This document shows, in pieces, positions 1-5,493 of a stretch of 5,493 nt of DNA. The notes below the pieces were generated by a model. It did not search any database. It saw only the letters and a list, made by a program, of their open reading frames with translations, and was not told where the DNA came from. Source of the stretch: Dehalococcoidia bacterium (GTDB taxonomy: Bacteria > Chloroflexota > Dehalococcoidia > GIF9 > UBA5629); NCBI GenBank assembly GCA_007280145.1, contig QYPU01000021.1, positions 1 to 5,493 on the forward strand, given 5' to 3'. The translations under genes were made by a program, and so were the position numbers. Position 1 is the stretch's first letter; each line of letters starts with the position of its first letter.

Positions 1-1797
1 ACATTTGACGTCATGACCCGATTTCTTAATGAAGACCCATGGGAAAGAATCCGTATCTTGAAAAAGCTAATGCCTGACACCAAACTACAAATGCTCTTGC
101 GCGGGCAAAACCTGGTCGGTTACCGCAACTACGCCGACGATGTGGTCACCGCCTTCGTCCATCATGCCGCTGACTGTGGCATCGATGTCTTCCGCGTGTT
201 CGATGCCGTTAATGATGAGCGCAACTTCGAAACTGCCTTTAAGGCTATTAAAGAAAAGGGTAAACACATTCAGGGCTCATTGTGCTACTCGCTAACAGAA
301 CCCAAATTAGGTGGTCCTGTATACACTATTGATTATTATGTAAAGAAAGCTTTGATTATTCAAGAGATGGGAGCTGACAGCCTGTGCATAAAGGACATGG
401 CTGGACTCATTGCTCCAGACGATGCCTACGACCTAATCAAAGCCCTGAAACAGTCTCTAAGAATACCAGTTAATCTACACAGCCACTTCACCAGCGGCAT
501 GGCTTTTATGAGCTACTTAAAGGCTATCGAGGCTGGAGTTGATTTCATCGACACCTGCATCGCTCCCTTCGCCCTGCGCACCGCCCATCCAGCGATAGAG
601 CCTCTCGTAGTTGCTCTTCGCGACACTCCCAGAGATACAGGGCTTGATTTGGAGCTTCTATTCAAATTAGGTGGGTATTTTGAGTCAATCGCCCCCAAGT
701 ACCGGGACTTTCTAGACACCACAAAGATGTCAGTGATTGACACTAATGTGCTAGCGCATCAAATCCCTGGAGGTATGTTCACCAACATGGTCGCTCAACT
801 AAGAGAAGCCAATGCTCTTGACCGCCTCTCCGAAGTCTATGGCGAACTTCCTCAAACTCGAAAGGAACTAGGGTATCCACCCCTGGTTACTCCCACCAGC
901 CAGATTGTTGGCATTCAAGCAGTTCAGAATGTGCTCTTCGGCAGATACAAGATGGTTTCCAGCCAAGTCAAAGATTATGTTTATGGCTTATATGGCAAGC
1001 CACCAGCCCCGATTGATTCCCGAATACAGAAGGAAATCCTCAAGGGTTACGAACGCGGAAGTAAGCCTATTACCTGCCGACCAGCCGATGTTCTGGAGCC
1101 AGAACTAGAAAAAGCTAAGGAAGCTACCAAGGATATCGCCAAAGATATCGGTGATGTGCTTATCTATGCTCTTTACCCTACCACCGGAATGCGCTTCCTG
1201 AAGTGGAAATACGGCTTGGAGACACCACCCCCAGAAACCAGGCCCAAGACACTGGAAGATGTTAAGCGAGAAGATGAGCTTATCGCCAAAGCAAAAGCCG
1301 GCGAACTGGTAGAAAAAGTAGAAACGAAGGCACCTGTTAAAGGGCCATCTCTTAGAACATTCAACGTTTACGTCGGCGATGAATATTACAAGGTGGACGT
1401 CGAGCCCACAGGTGGCCCGGCTACATTCACTGCACCTGCAGTTTATGCTCCAATGCAACCAGCACCAGCAGAAAGGGCAGCGGCTACTCCTCCAATTCAG
1501 TCTCCAGGACAACCACCCGCAACACCAGTACCAACAGAGAGGGCAGAAACTCCACCCCCTGCTAGGGCAACCGCCGGCGCTGGAGAGACTCCGGTGACTG
1601 CCCCGATACCAGGCACAATCATCCGCTATGTAGTTAAGGTAGGCGATGAGGTTAAGGCAGGCGACAGTATAGTCATTTTAGAAGCTATGAAGATGGAAAA
1701 CGACATAGTTGCGCCCGCCGATGGCAAGATTAAAGCCATAAATTTCAAGCCCGGTGATAAAGTAAATGGAGGCGCTATACTAGCTATAATCGGCTAG
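1..1797 (+). CDS. pycB: Pyruvate carboxylase subunit B-type carboxyltransferase with C-terminal biotin domain (5' partial)
   Basis: This enzyme transfers a carboxyl group from carboxybiotin to pyruvate, giving oxaloacetate, and acts in the cytoplasm with a separate biotin carboxylase (PycA), which is not in view. The frame is open from base 1 and its first residues, TFDV, belong to the conserved family motif GGATFDV. The ATG at 13 is therefore internal, and roughly 40-50 N-terminal residues lie upstream. Numbering from that ATG, the TIM-barrel carboxyltransferase domain runs to about residue 270. It holds the carbamylated-lysine motif CIKDMAG (K127), the metal ligands H156 and H158 in LHSH, and the catalytic Thr T190 in LRTAHP. 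The conserved carboxylase domain spans about 275-440, a Pro/Ala-rich linker about 465-530, and the biotinyl domain about 530-594 with EAMKMEN (biotin Lys K560). The first metal-ligand Asp (RDAHQS motif) is outside the window. Oxaloacetate decarboxylase alpha and transcarboxylase 5S share this architecture. The neighbouring TCA genes and lack of visible membrane subunits favour PycB, but do not prove it. Confidence 0.88.
   Translation, partial: TFDVMTRFLNEDPWERIRILKKLMPDTKLQMLLRGQNLVGYRNYADDVVTAFVHHAADCGIDVFRVFDAVNDERNFETAFKAIKEKGKHIQGSLCYSLTEPKLGGPVYTIDYYVKKALIIQEMGADSLCIKDMAGLIAPDDAYDLIKALKQSLRIPVNLHSHFTSGMAFMSYLKAIEAGVDFIDTCIAPFALRTAHPAIEPLVVALRDTPRDTGLDLELLFKLGGYFESIAPKYRDFLDTTKMSVIDTNVLAHQIPGGMFTNMVAQLREANALDRLSEVYGELPQTRKELGYPPLVTPTSQIVGIQAVQNVLFGRYKMVSSQVKDYVYGLYGKPPAPIDSRIQKEILKGYERGSKPITCRPADVLEPELEKAKEATKDIAKDIGDVLIYALYPTTGMRFLKWKYGLETPPPETRPKTLEDVKREDELIAKAKAGELVEKVETKAPVKGPSLRTFNVYVGDEYYKVDVEPTGGPATFTAPAVYAPMQPAPAERAAATPPIQSPGQPPATPVPTERAETPPPARATAGAGETPVTAPIPGTIIRYVVKVGDEVKAGDSIVILEAMKMENDIVAPADGKIKAINFKPGDKVNGGAILAIIG
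1459..1546 (+). repeat. Imperfect in-frame direct repeat in the PycB linker
   Basis: Two 22-base copies at 1459-1480 and 1525-1546 match at 19 of 22 positions. They are offset by 66 bp, exactly 22 codons, so the frame is kept. They encode the similar peptides PAPAERA and PVPTERA, each followed shortly by a TPP run. They lie in the Pro/Ala-rich linker that tethers the swinging biotin domain. The likely origin is a small internal duplication in a low-constraint hinge. Chance similarity from biased Pro/Ala codons is also possible. Confidence 0.5.
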
Positions 1798-1803
1798 ACT
1801 TTA

Positions 1804-3057
1804 ATGGGGAAAACTCTAACTGAGAAAATCCTGAGTGAGAAATCCGGAGTTGATGCTCAAGCCAGTGACATAGTTATCGCTCCAGTAGACCTGGCTTTCG
1901 TTCAAGACACTACCGGCCCTCTAACCATAAGGCAATTCCAGGAAAGTGGACGCAGCAAACTGGCTAGCCCACAGCAAAGCGTCATTTTCCTTGACCATGC
2001 TATCCCCAGTCCAAACCGTCAATTATCGAATGACCATCAATCCCTACGTAGTTTCGCCAAAGAAACTGGCTGCTTGATTTTCGAAGGTGGCAATGGGATA
2101 TGCCATCAGCTAGTAGCCGAAGCCTTCGCTAACTCAGGAGATATCATCGTCGGCGCTGACTCTCACACAGTAACTGCCGGTGCTCTAGGAGCATTTGCTA
2201 CGGGAATGGGCTCTAGTGACATTGCCATCGCTTTAGCCCTGGGCAAAACATGGTTCCGCGTACCAGAGAGCTTCAAGATTACTATCAGCGGCAGATTTCA
2301 AAAAGGGGTTTGTGCCAAAGACCTCGCCCTTTACCTCATTGGCATGCTTGGCGCTGATGGTGCCACTTATAAAGCGCTAGAATTCGGCGGTGAGGCAGCA
2401 AACAACATGACTATGTCACAGCGCTTGACTATTGCCAACATGGCAGTAGAAGCTGGTGCCAAGGTTGGGCTTTTCCCCAGTGATAATATCACCAGAAAAT
2501 ATCTGGCAGCACAGGGGAGAGGCAATAAATATAAAGCGCTTTATCCTGACATCAATGCTAACTATGAACAAACCATCGCCATTAATGCTGACGAGCTTGA
2601 ACCCATGATAGCAATGCCGCATACTGTAGATAATGTTGCCCCAGCACGTACACTCGCCGGTACCAAGGTTCATCAGGTATTCATTGGCACTTGCACCAAT
2701 GGCCGGCTCGAAGACCTAGCTACAGCCACTGCCATCCTCAAAAACAAGAAATGCAACCCACATGTCAGGTTAATCATAGCTCCAGCATCGCGCCAGGTCC
2801 TCACTGCAGCTATAAAAGCTGGCTATATTCAGACTCTAGTCACCGCTGGAGCCATCTTGCTGCCGCCAGGATGTGCCGCCTGCCTCGGTCTTCACCAGGG
2901 TGTGCTCGGAGACAATGAAGTCTGCCTATCTACAGCTAATCGTAACTTCAAAGGCCGCATGGGCAACCCCGAAGCCTCAATATACCTTGCCAGCCCGGCC
3001 ACAGCCGCAGCTTCAGCCATAACTGGCGAAATCACCGACCCGAGAAAGGTAATATAA
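1804..3057 (+). CDS. LeuC/homoaconitase-family hydro-lyase, large subunit; probable two-subunit aconitase
   Basis: This is the [4Fe-4S] catalytic subunit of an aconitase-superfamily hydro-lyase. It probably interconverts citrate and isocitrate via cis-aconitate with the small subunit encoded next. Its 417 residues match the usual LeuC/homoaconitase large-subunit length. Visible family motifs are DHAIPSP (64-70), GNGICHQ (96-102), GADSHT (117-122), GTCTNGR (295-301) and PPGCAACLG (354-362). The cluster ligands are C297, C357 and C360, and NRNFKGRMG lies at 379-387. The start MGKTLTEKIL is typical of the family. It lies 6 bp after the pycB stop, and no strong ribosome binding site is visible just before it, so translation may be coupled to pycB. 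The sequence alone could be called 3-isopropylmalate dehydratase LeuC or homoaconitase. The absence of leuA/leuB and the isocitrate dehydrogenase directly downstream favour aconitase. The family is sure; the substrate is inferred. Confidence 0.87.
   Translation: MGKTLTEKILSEKSGVDAQASDIVIAPVDLAFVQDTTGPLTIRQFQESGRSKLASPQQSVIFLDHAIPSPNRQLSNDHQSLRSFAKETGCLIFEGGNGICHQLVAEAFANSGDIIVGADSHTVTAGALGAFATGMGSSDIAIALALGKTWFRVPESFKITISGRFQKGVCAKDLALYLIGMLGADGATYKALEFGGEAANNMTMSQRLTIANMAVEAGAKVGLFPSDNITRKYLAAQGRGNKYKALYPDINANYEQTIAINADELEPMIAMPHTVDNVAPARTLAGTKVHQVFIGTCTNGRLEDLATATAILKNKKCNPHVRLIIAPASRQVLTAAIKAGYIQTLVTAGAILLPPGCAACLGLHQGVLGDNEVCLSTANRNFKGRMGNPEASIYLASPATAAASAITGEITDPRKVI
3042..3049 (+). promoter_or_regulatory. 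Ribosome binding site for the small hydro-lyase subunit
   Basis: GAGAAAGG lies inside the last codons of the large-subunit gene and ends 7 bases before the ATG at 3057. This supports that start, which shares one base with the upstream TAA stop (TAATG). Confidence 0.55.
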
Positions 3058-3563
3058 TGCCTGATATGATTCTCAAAGGTAAGGCCTTAAAATTTGGCGA
3101 TAATATTTCTACCGACCTTATCACACCAGGTAGATACGCCCACTTAAGAAGCAACTTGTCTGAATTGGCTAAGCACACCATGGAGGATGCCGACCCAACC
3201 TTCGTTGACAAAGTAAGACCAGGTGATTTTATCATTGCCGGCAAGAACTTCGGTCTTGGCTCCAGCCGGGAACATGCTCCGCTAGTTATCAAGATGACTG
3301 GAATAAGTGCTATCCTGGCTAAATCAGTCGCCCGTATCTTTTTCAGAAACTCCATAAATCAAGGATTGCCCATTTTAATATGCGACACCGACAAGATTGA
3401 CTCTGGAGACGAAATAAAGGTAAACTTGACAAAGGGGGTAATCACCAACTCAACTAGCGGCATCCAGCTTACCTTCGGCAAACTTCCACAAGTGATGCTA
3501 GATATACTTAGTGAAGGCGGACTCATTCCCTATATCAATAAATACGGCGATTTTAAACTCTGA
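3057..3563 (+). CDS. LeuD/homoaconitase-family hydro-lyase, small subunit; probable aconitase small subunit
   Basis: This is the swivel-domain partner of the large subunit encoded immediately upstream. It completes the active site and contributes the substrate-recognition loop. At 168 residues it has normal LeuD-family length. Motifs seen are GDNISTDLITPGRY (14-27), the phosphate/carboxylate-binding GLGSSREHAP (66-75) and FFRNSINQGLP (95-105). The loop after PGRY reads AHLR (28-31). It carries an arginine, unlike the hydrophobic loop I recall for isopropylmalate isomerases, which would suit a substrate with a third carboxylate such as isocitrate. That is inference. The ATG overlaps the upstream stop by one base, indicating translational coupling and stoichiometric production. 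The gene ends in TGA at 3561-3563. Sequence beyond this stop shows no family similarity, so TGA is a true stop in this genome. The alternative is an isopropylmalate dehydratase small subunit (LeuD). Confidence 0.87.
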   Translation: MPDMILKGKALKFGDNISTDLITPGRYAHLRSNLSELAKHTMEDADPTFVDKVRPGDFIIAGKNFGLGSSREHAPLVIKMTGISAILAKSVARIFFRNSINQGLPILICDTDKIDSGDEIKVNLTKGVITNSTSGIQLTFGKLPQVMLDILSEGGLIPYINKYGDFKL

Positions 3564-3570
3564 TTGTTGC

Positions 3571-3575
3571 AAAGG
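3571..3575 (+). promoter_or_regulatory. Weak ribosome binding site for the isocitrate dehydrogenase
   Basis: AAAGG sits in the 23 bp gap after the small-subunit gene and ends 11 bases before the ATG at 3587. The spacing is slightly long. The gap holds no hairpin that would act as a terminator. Confidence 0.4.
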
Positions 3576-3586
3576 CAGAACGCGTC

Positions 3587-4687
3587 ATGCCCTATAAAGT
3601 AACCCTTATCCCTGGCGATGGCACCGGCCCTGAGATTACCGAAGCAACGCAGAGGGTGCTAGAAGCCACCGGCGTTGAATTCGAGTGGGATATAGGAATA
3701 ATCGGGGCAAAGGCTCAAGATTCATTCGGCACACCTCTACCAGGTCACATCCTCGAATCCATAAAAAGGAACAAGGTGGCTCTCAAGGGCCCAGTAACCA
3801 CACCCATAGGCACTGGCTTCAGAAGCGTCAACGTGGCTTTGCGCAAGAGCTTGGACCTCTATGCTTGCCTCCGTCCCTGTAAAATCTATCCTGGTATTCC
3901 TACTCCTTTTGAGAATGTAGATATCGTAATTATCAGAGAAAATACTGAAGACCTCTACAGCGGAATTGAATTCGCCAAGGGCACCGACGAAAGCACTAAA
4001 CTTGCGGAACTCATCTTTGAAACTACAGGGAGTAAGGTGAGAAAGGATTCCGGCTTTAGCATAAAAACGATTTCCGAAACAGCCTCCAGACGTATTGTAA
4101 AGTTTGCCTTTGAATATGCTCGAGCCAATAACAGGAAGAAGGTCAGTGCCATCCACAAGGCTAACATCATGAAGTTCTCCGATGGCCTTTTCCTGGCTAC
4201 TGCCCGCGAAGTAGCCAAAGAATATACAGATATAGAGTTTGAGGATGTACTCGTCGATGCCTTATGCATGCGTCTTGTAAAAAACCCGAAACTATACGAT
4301 GTCATTGTCCTGCCCAATCTCTATGGGGACATCGTCTCTGACCTCTGTGCTGGACTAGTCGGCGGACTTGGCGTAGCACCCGGAGCTAATATAGGTGATG
4401 ACTCAGCCGTCTTTGAACCTACCCATGGCAGTGCCCCAAAATACACCGGGCAGAATAAAGTCAATCCTATAGCGATGATGCTCTCTGCGGTGATGATGCT
4501 TCGCCACCTTCGTGAAAAGGAGGCTGCAGATAAACTGGAAAAGGCCATAGCTGAGGTCATCGCTGAGGGTAAAAAAGTCACCTACGACTTAAAGCTGGAC
4601 CGCAATCAACCGGCAGCAGGGACTTCAGAGGTCGCTGATGCAGTGATACAGAAGTTAAAGGAGACAAGTCCATGTCAGAAAAGGTAA
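3587..4687 (+). CDS. icd: Isocitrate dehydrogenase (isocitrate/isopropylmalate dehydrogenase family, probably NADP-dependent)
   Basis: This enzyme oxidatively decarboxylates isocitrate to 2-oxoglutarate in the cytoplasm. The protein has 366 residues, within the range of short bacterial and archaeal beta-decarboxylating dehydrogenases. The N-terminal IPGDGTGPEI (8-17) is the family start motif and fixes the ATG. Isocitrate-type contacts are visible: S80 and N82 in RSVNVALR, R86, R96 in LRPCK, R117 in IIRENTED, and Y124. Further expected catalytic residues are K191 (IHKANIMK) and the metal ligands D224, D248 and D252 (YGDIVSD). These residues argue against isopropylmalate dehydrogenase, which has a different substrate loop. 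The cofactor loop HGSAPKYTGQNKVNP (280-294) has K285, Y286 and V292 in the positions of the NADP-binding residues of E. coli Icd; NAD-type enzymes usually have Asp-Ile/Leu there. It follows the aconitase-like pair and overlaps the malic enzyme gene by 16 bp. Homoisocitrate dehydrogenase is a less likely alternative. Confidence 0.88.
   Translation: MPYKVTLIPGDGTGPEITEATQRVLEATGVEFEWDIGIIGAKAQDSFGTPLPGHILESIKRNKVALKGPVTTPIGTGFRSVNVALRKSLDLYACLRPCKIYPGIPTPFENVDIVIIRENTEDLYSGIEFAKGTDESTKLAELIFETTGSKVRKDSGFSIKTISETASRRIVKFAFEYARANNRKKVSAIHKANIMKFSDGLFLATAREVAKEYTDIEFEDVLVDALCMRLVKNPKLYDVIVLPNLYGDIVSDLCAGLVGGLGVAPGANIGDDSAVFEPTHGSAPKYTGQNKVNPIAMMLSAVMMLRHLREKEAADKLEKAIAEVIAEGKKVTYDLKLDRNQPAAGTSEVADAVIQKLKETSPCQKR
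4657..4663 (+). promoter_or_regulatory. Strong ribosome binding site for the malic enzyme
   Basis: AAAGGAG is a near-perfect Shine-Dalgarno sequence, 8 bases before the ATG at 4672. It lies within the 3' end of the isocitrate dehydrogenase gene and fixes the malic enzyme start inside that gene. Initiation therefore looks intact even though the gene is interrupted further down. Confidence 0.7.
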
Positions 4688-5493
4688 CTAAAGAGGAACT
4701 TCTAGCTAAAGCACACAAGCCAGCAGAGGACGCTATGAAATTGCATCCTTTTTACCGGGGAAAAATGCAAACTATACCCAAGTGCTGTGTCCGCGATTTC
4801 AATGATTTCGCCATCTGGTATACTCCGGGGGTGGCCGAACCCTGCCGGGCAATAAAAGCGGACAAGGAAAAGGTCTATGAGTTTACCAACAAATGGAATA
4901 CCGTAGCTGTGGTTTCCGATGGCACCAGGGTTCTAGGGCTAGGTGATATTGGCCCTGAGGCCAGTTTGCCGGTAATGGAAGGTAAGGCACTGCTGTTCAA
5001 ATACTTAGGTGGCGTAGATGCCGTGCCTATTTGTCTCGACACCAAAGACCCTGATGAGATTATCCAGGCCGTGAAATGGCTTCAGCCTTCCTTTGGCGGC
5101 ATCAATCTGGAGGATATCTCCAGCCCTAAATGCTTTTACATCCTCGACCGATTAAGAGCCGAAGCACAAATTCCAGTATGACATGATGACCATCAGGGAA
5201 CCGCGGCCGTCACCCTTGCCGGACTAATCAACGCTCTAAAGATTGTGGGCAAGAAAAAAGAGGATGTTAAGACTACTGTTATCGGGATCGGTGCTGCCAA
5301 TGTGGCTATCTTGAGGGTACTTTTTGCTGACGGCTTTAAGCCAGCAAACACCATAATTGTAGATAGTAAAGCCATCCTCCATACCGGCAGAGCTGACCTC
5401 GAGGAGAAGCAAGAGGAAAATCCATATAAGTGGGACCTGTGCCTGAGGACCAACCCAGAGAAAAGAAACGGTGGGATAGCCGAAGCCCTAAAG
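4672..5493 (+). pseudogene. Malic enzyme (malate oxidoreductase, decarboxylating), interrupted by in-frame TGA at codon 170; 3' end beyond window
   Basis: An intact enzyme of this family decarboxylates malate to pyruvate with reduction of NAD(P). The first segment, 4672-5181 (169 residues), holds the N-terminal malic domain. It shows Y50 in YTPGVAEPC (catalytic Tyr), K105 in VMEGKALLFK (catalytic Lys), and E147/D148 in INLEDIS (metal ligands). Codon 170 is TGA. The same frame then runs open to the window edge with HDDHQGTA (171-178, third metal-ligand Asp), the nucleotide-binding GIGAAN (205-210) and VDSKAIL (230-236). No frameshift is needed; one base change would restore the frame. A protein ending at codon 169 would lack the last metal ligand and the whole Rossmann domain, so it should be inactive. 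There is no in-frame ATG in the 104 codons after the TGA, so re-initiation as a split protein is not supported. The start is well supported by AAAGGAG at 4657-4663. The gene could still be functional if the TGA is an assembly error or is read through. Confidence 0.85.
5179..5181 (+). other. Premature in-frame TGA within the malic enzyme
   Basis: The codon sits between IPV and HDD. Homologues usually have an aromatic residue (Phe or, as I recall, Trp in relatives) at this place. A single G-to-A change in TGG would give TGA. The following base is C, a context regarded as relatively leaky for TGA termination in bacteria. TGG serves as Trp elsewhere (for example 40-42) and TGA at 3561-3563 ends another gene, so a changed genetic code is unlikely. 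Confidence 0.9.

Noticed and set aside
13..15. ATG at 13 as the true pycB start
   Set aside because: The codons before it encode TFDV, part of the conserved GGATFDV motif, and the essential N-terminal metal-ligand region is missing, so the gene begins upstream of the window.
1105..1512. Reverse-strand open frame of 135 codons opposite pycB
   Set aside because: It is antisense to the conserved carboxylase domain and linker, has no recognisable motif, and is Cys/Trp/Phe-rich as expected from reading Pro/Ala-rich coding DNA backwards.
1804..3563. Leucine biosynthesis operon (leuCD with leuB)
   Set aside because: The dehydrogenase that follows carries isocitrate-type S80/N82/R86 contacts rather than an isopropylmalate-type loop, and no leuA is present; kept only as the alternative reading of the two hydro-lyase subunits.
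3737..4317. Reverse-strand open frames opposite the isocitrate dehydrogenase
   Set aside because: They overlap each other and lie wholly within a gene with all its catalytic motifs; they have no family features of their own.
5179..5181. TGA as a selenocysteine codon
   Set aside because: Homologues have an aromatic residue, not Cys or Sec, at this position. The downstream sequence offers only a short palindrome (5184-5195) whose stem would be about 4 bp, not a convincing bacterial SECIS hairpin.
5179..5181. TGA recoded as Trp or Gly (alternative genetic code)
   Set aside because: The small hydro-lyase subunit ends normally at TGA 3561-3563 with no family similarity beyond it, TGG is used for Trp in the other genes, and no other in-frame TGA occurs inside a gene.
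5178..5226. ATGA stop-start overlap or nearby ATG re-initiating a second protein
   Set aside because: The ATG at 5178 meets a stop after two codons. The ATG at 5183 is in a different frame and ends after about 14 codons. No in-frame ATG follows the TGA before the window edge.
5193..5453. Reverse-strand open frame of 86 codons opposite the malic enzyme 3' part
   Set aside because: The + strand here encodes clear malic-enzyme nucleotide-binding sequence; the reverse frame is a shadow.

Overview
The window is a tightly packed block of central-carbon genes, all on the + strand and bacterial in style. Five genes are visible. The order is a biotin-carrying carboxyltransferase (pyruvate carboxylase subunit B type, 5' end cut by the window), the large and small subunits of a LeuC/LeuD-type hydro-lyase, an isocitrate dehydrogenase, and a malic enzyme (3' end cut by the window). 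Gaps are 6 bp and 23 bp, and there are overlaps of 1 bp and 16 bp. No terminator or promoter is evident inside, so the block reads as one operon whose promoter lies upstream of the window. There is no RNA gene, mobile element, CRISPR array or gene-free stretch over 30 bp.

Together the genes outline an anaplerotic and oxidative half-TCA route. Pyruvate is carboxylated to oxaloacetate by PycB with a biotin carboxylase subunit that is not in view. Citrate is isomerised to isocitrate by the two-subunit aconitase-like enzyme, and isocitrate is oxidised to 2-oxoglutarate, the precursor of glutamate. Malate and pyruvate are interconverted by the malic enzyme. A citrate synthase is needed to close the route and is not in the window. 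No leuA or leuB is present, and the dehydrogenase carries isocitrate-type rather than isopropylmalate-type residues. I therefore read the LeuC/LeuD pair as an aconitase rather than a leucine-pathway enzyme; this is inference from context.

The gene set, the split LeuCD-like aconitase and the style of the malic enzyme N-terminus suggest an anaerobic bacterium, possibly Chloroflexota/Dehalococcoidia. This rests on recalled family resemblance, not a search, and is of moderate confidence. GC content looks close to 50% (not counted) and is even along the window, with no sign of recent transfer.

The one real anomaly is in the malic enzyme. An in-frame TGA at 5179-5181 (codon 170) sits where homologues have an aromatic residue, immediately before the conserved HDD metal-binding motif. 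The frame then continues with clear malic-enzyme sequence for 104 codons to the window edge. Elsewhere in the window TGG encodes Trp and TGA ends a gene normally. The likeliest explanations are a nonsense mutation (pseudogene or strain variant) or a base error in the assembly; readthrough is less likely. I see no evidence for an undescribed system here.
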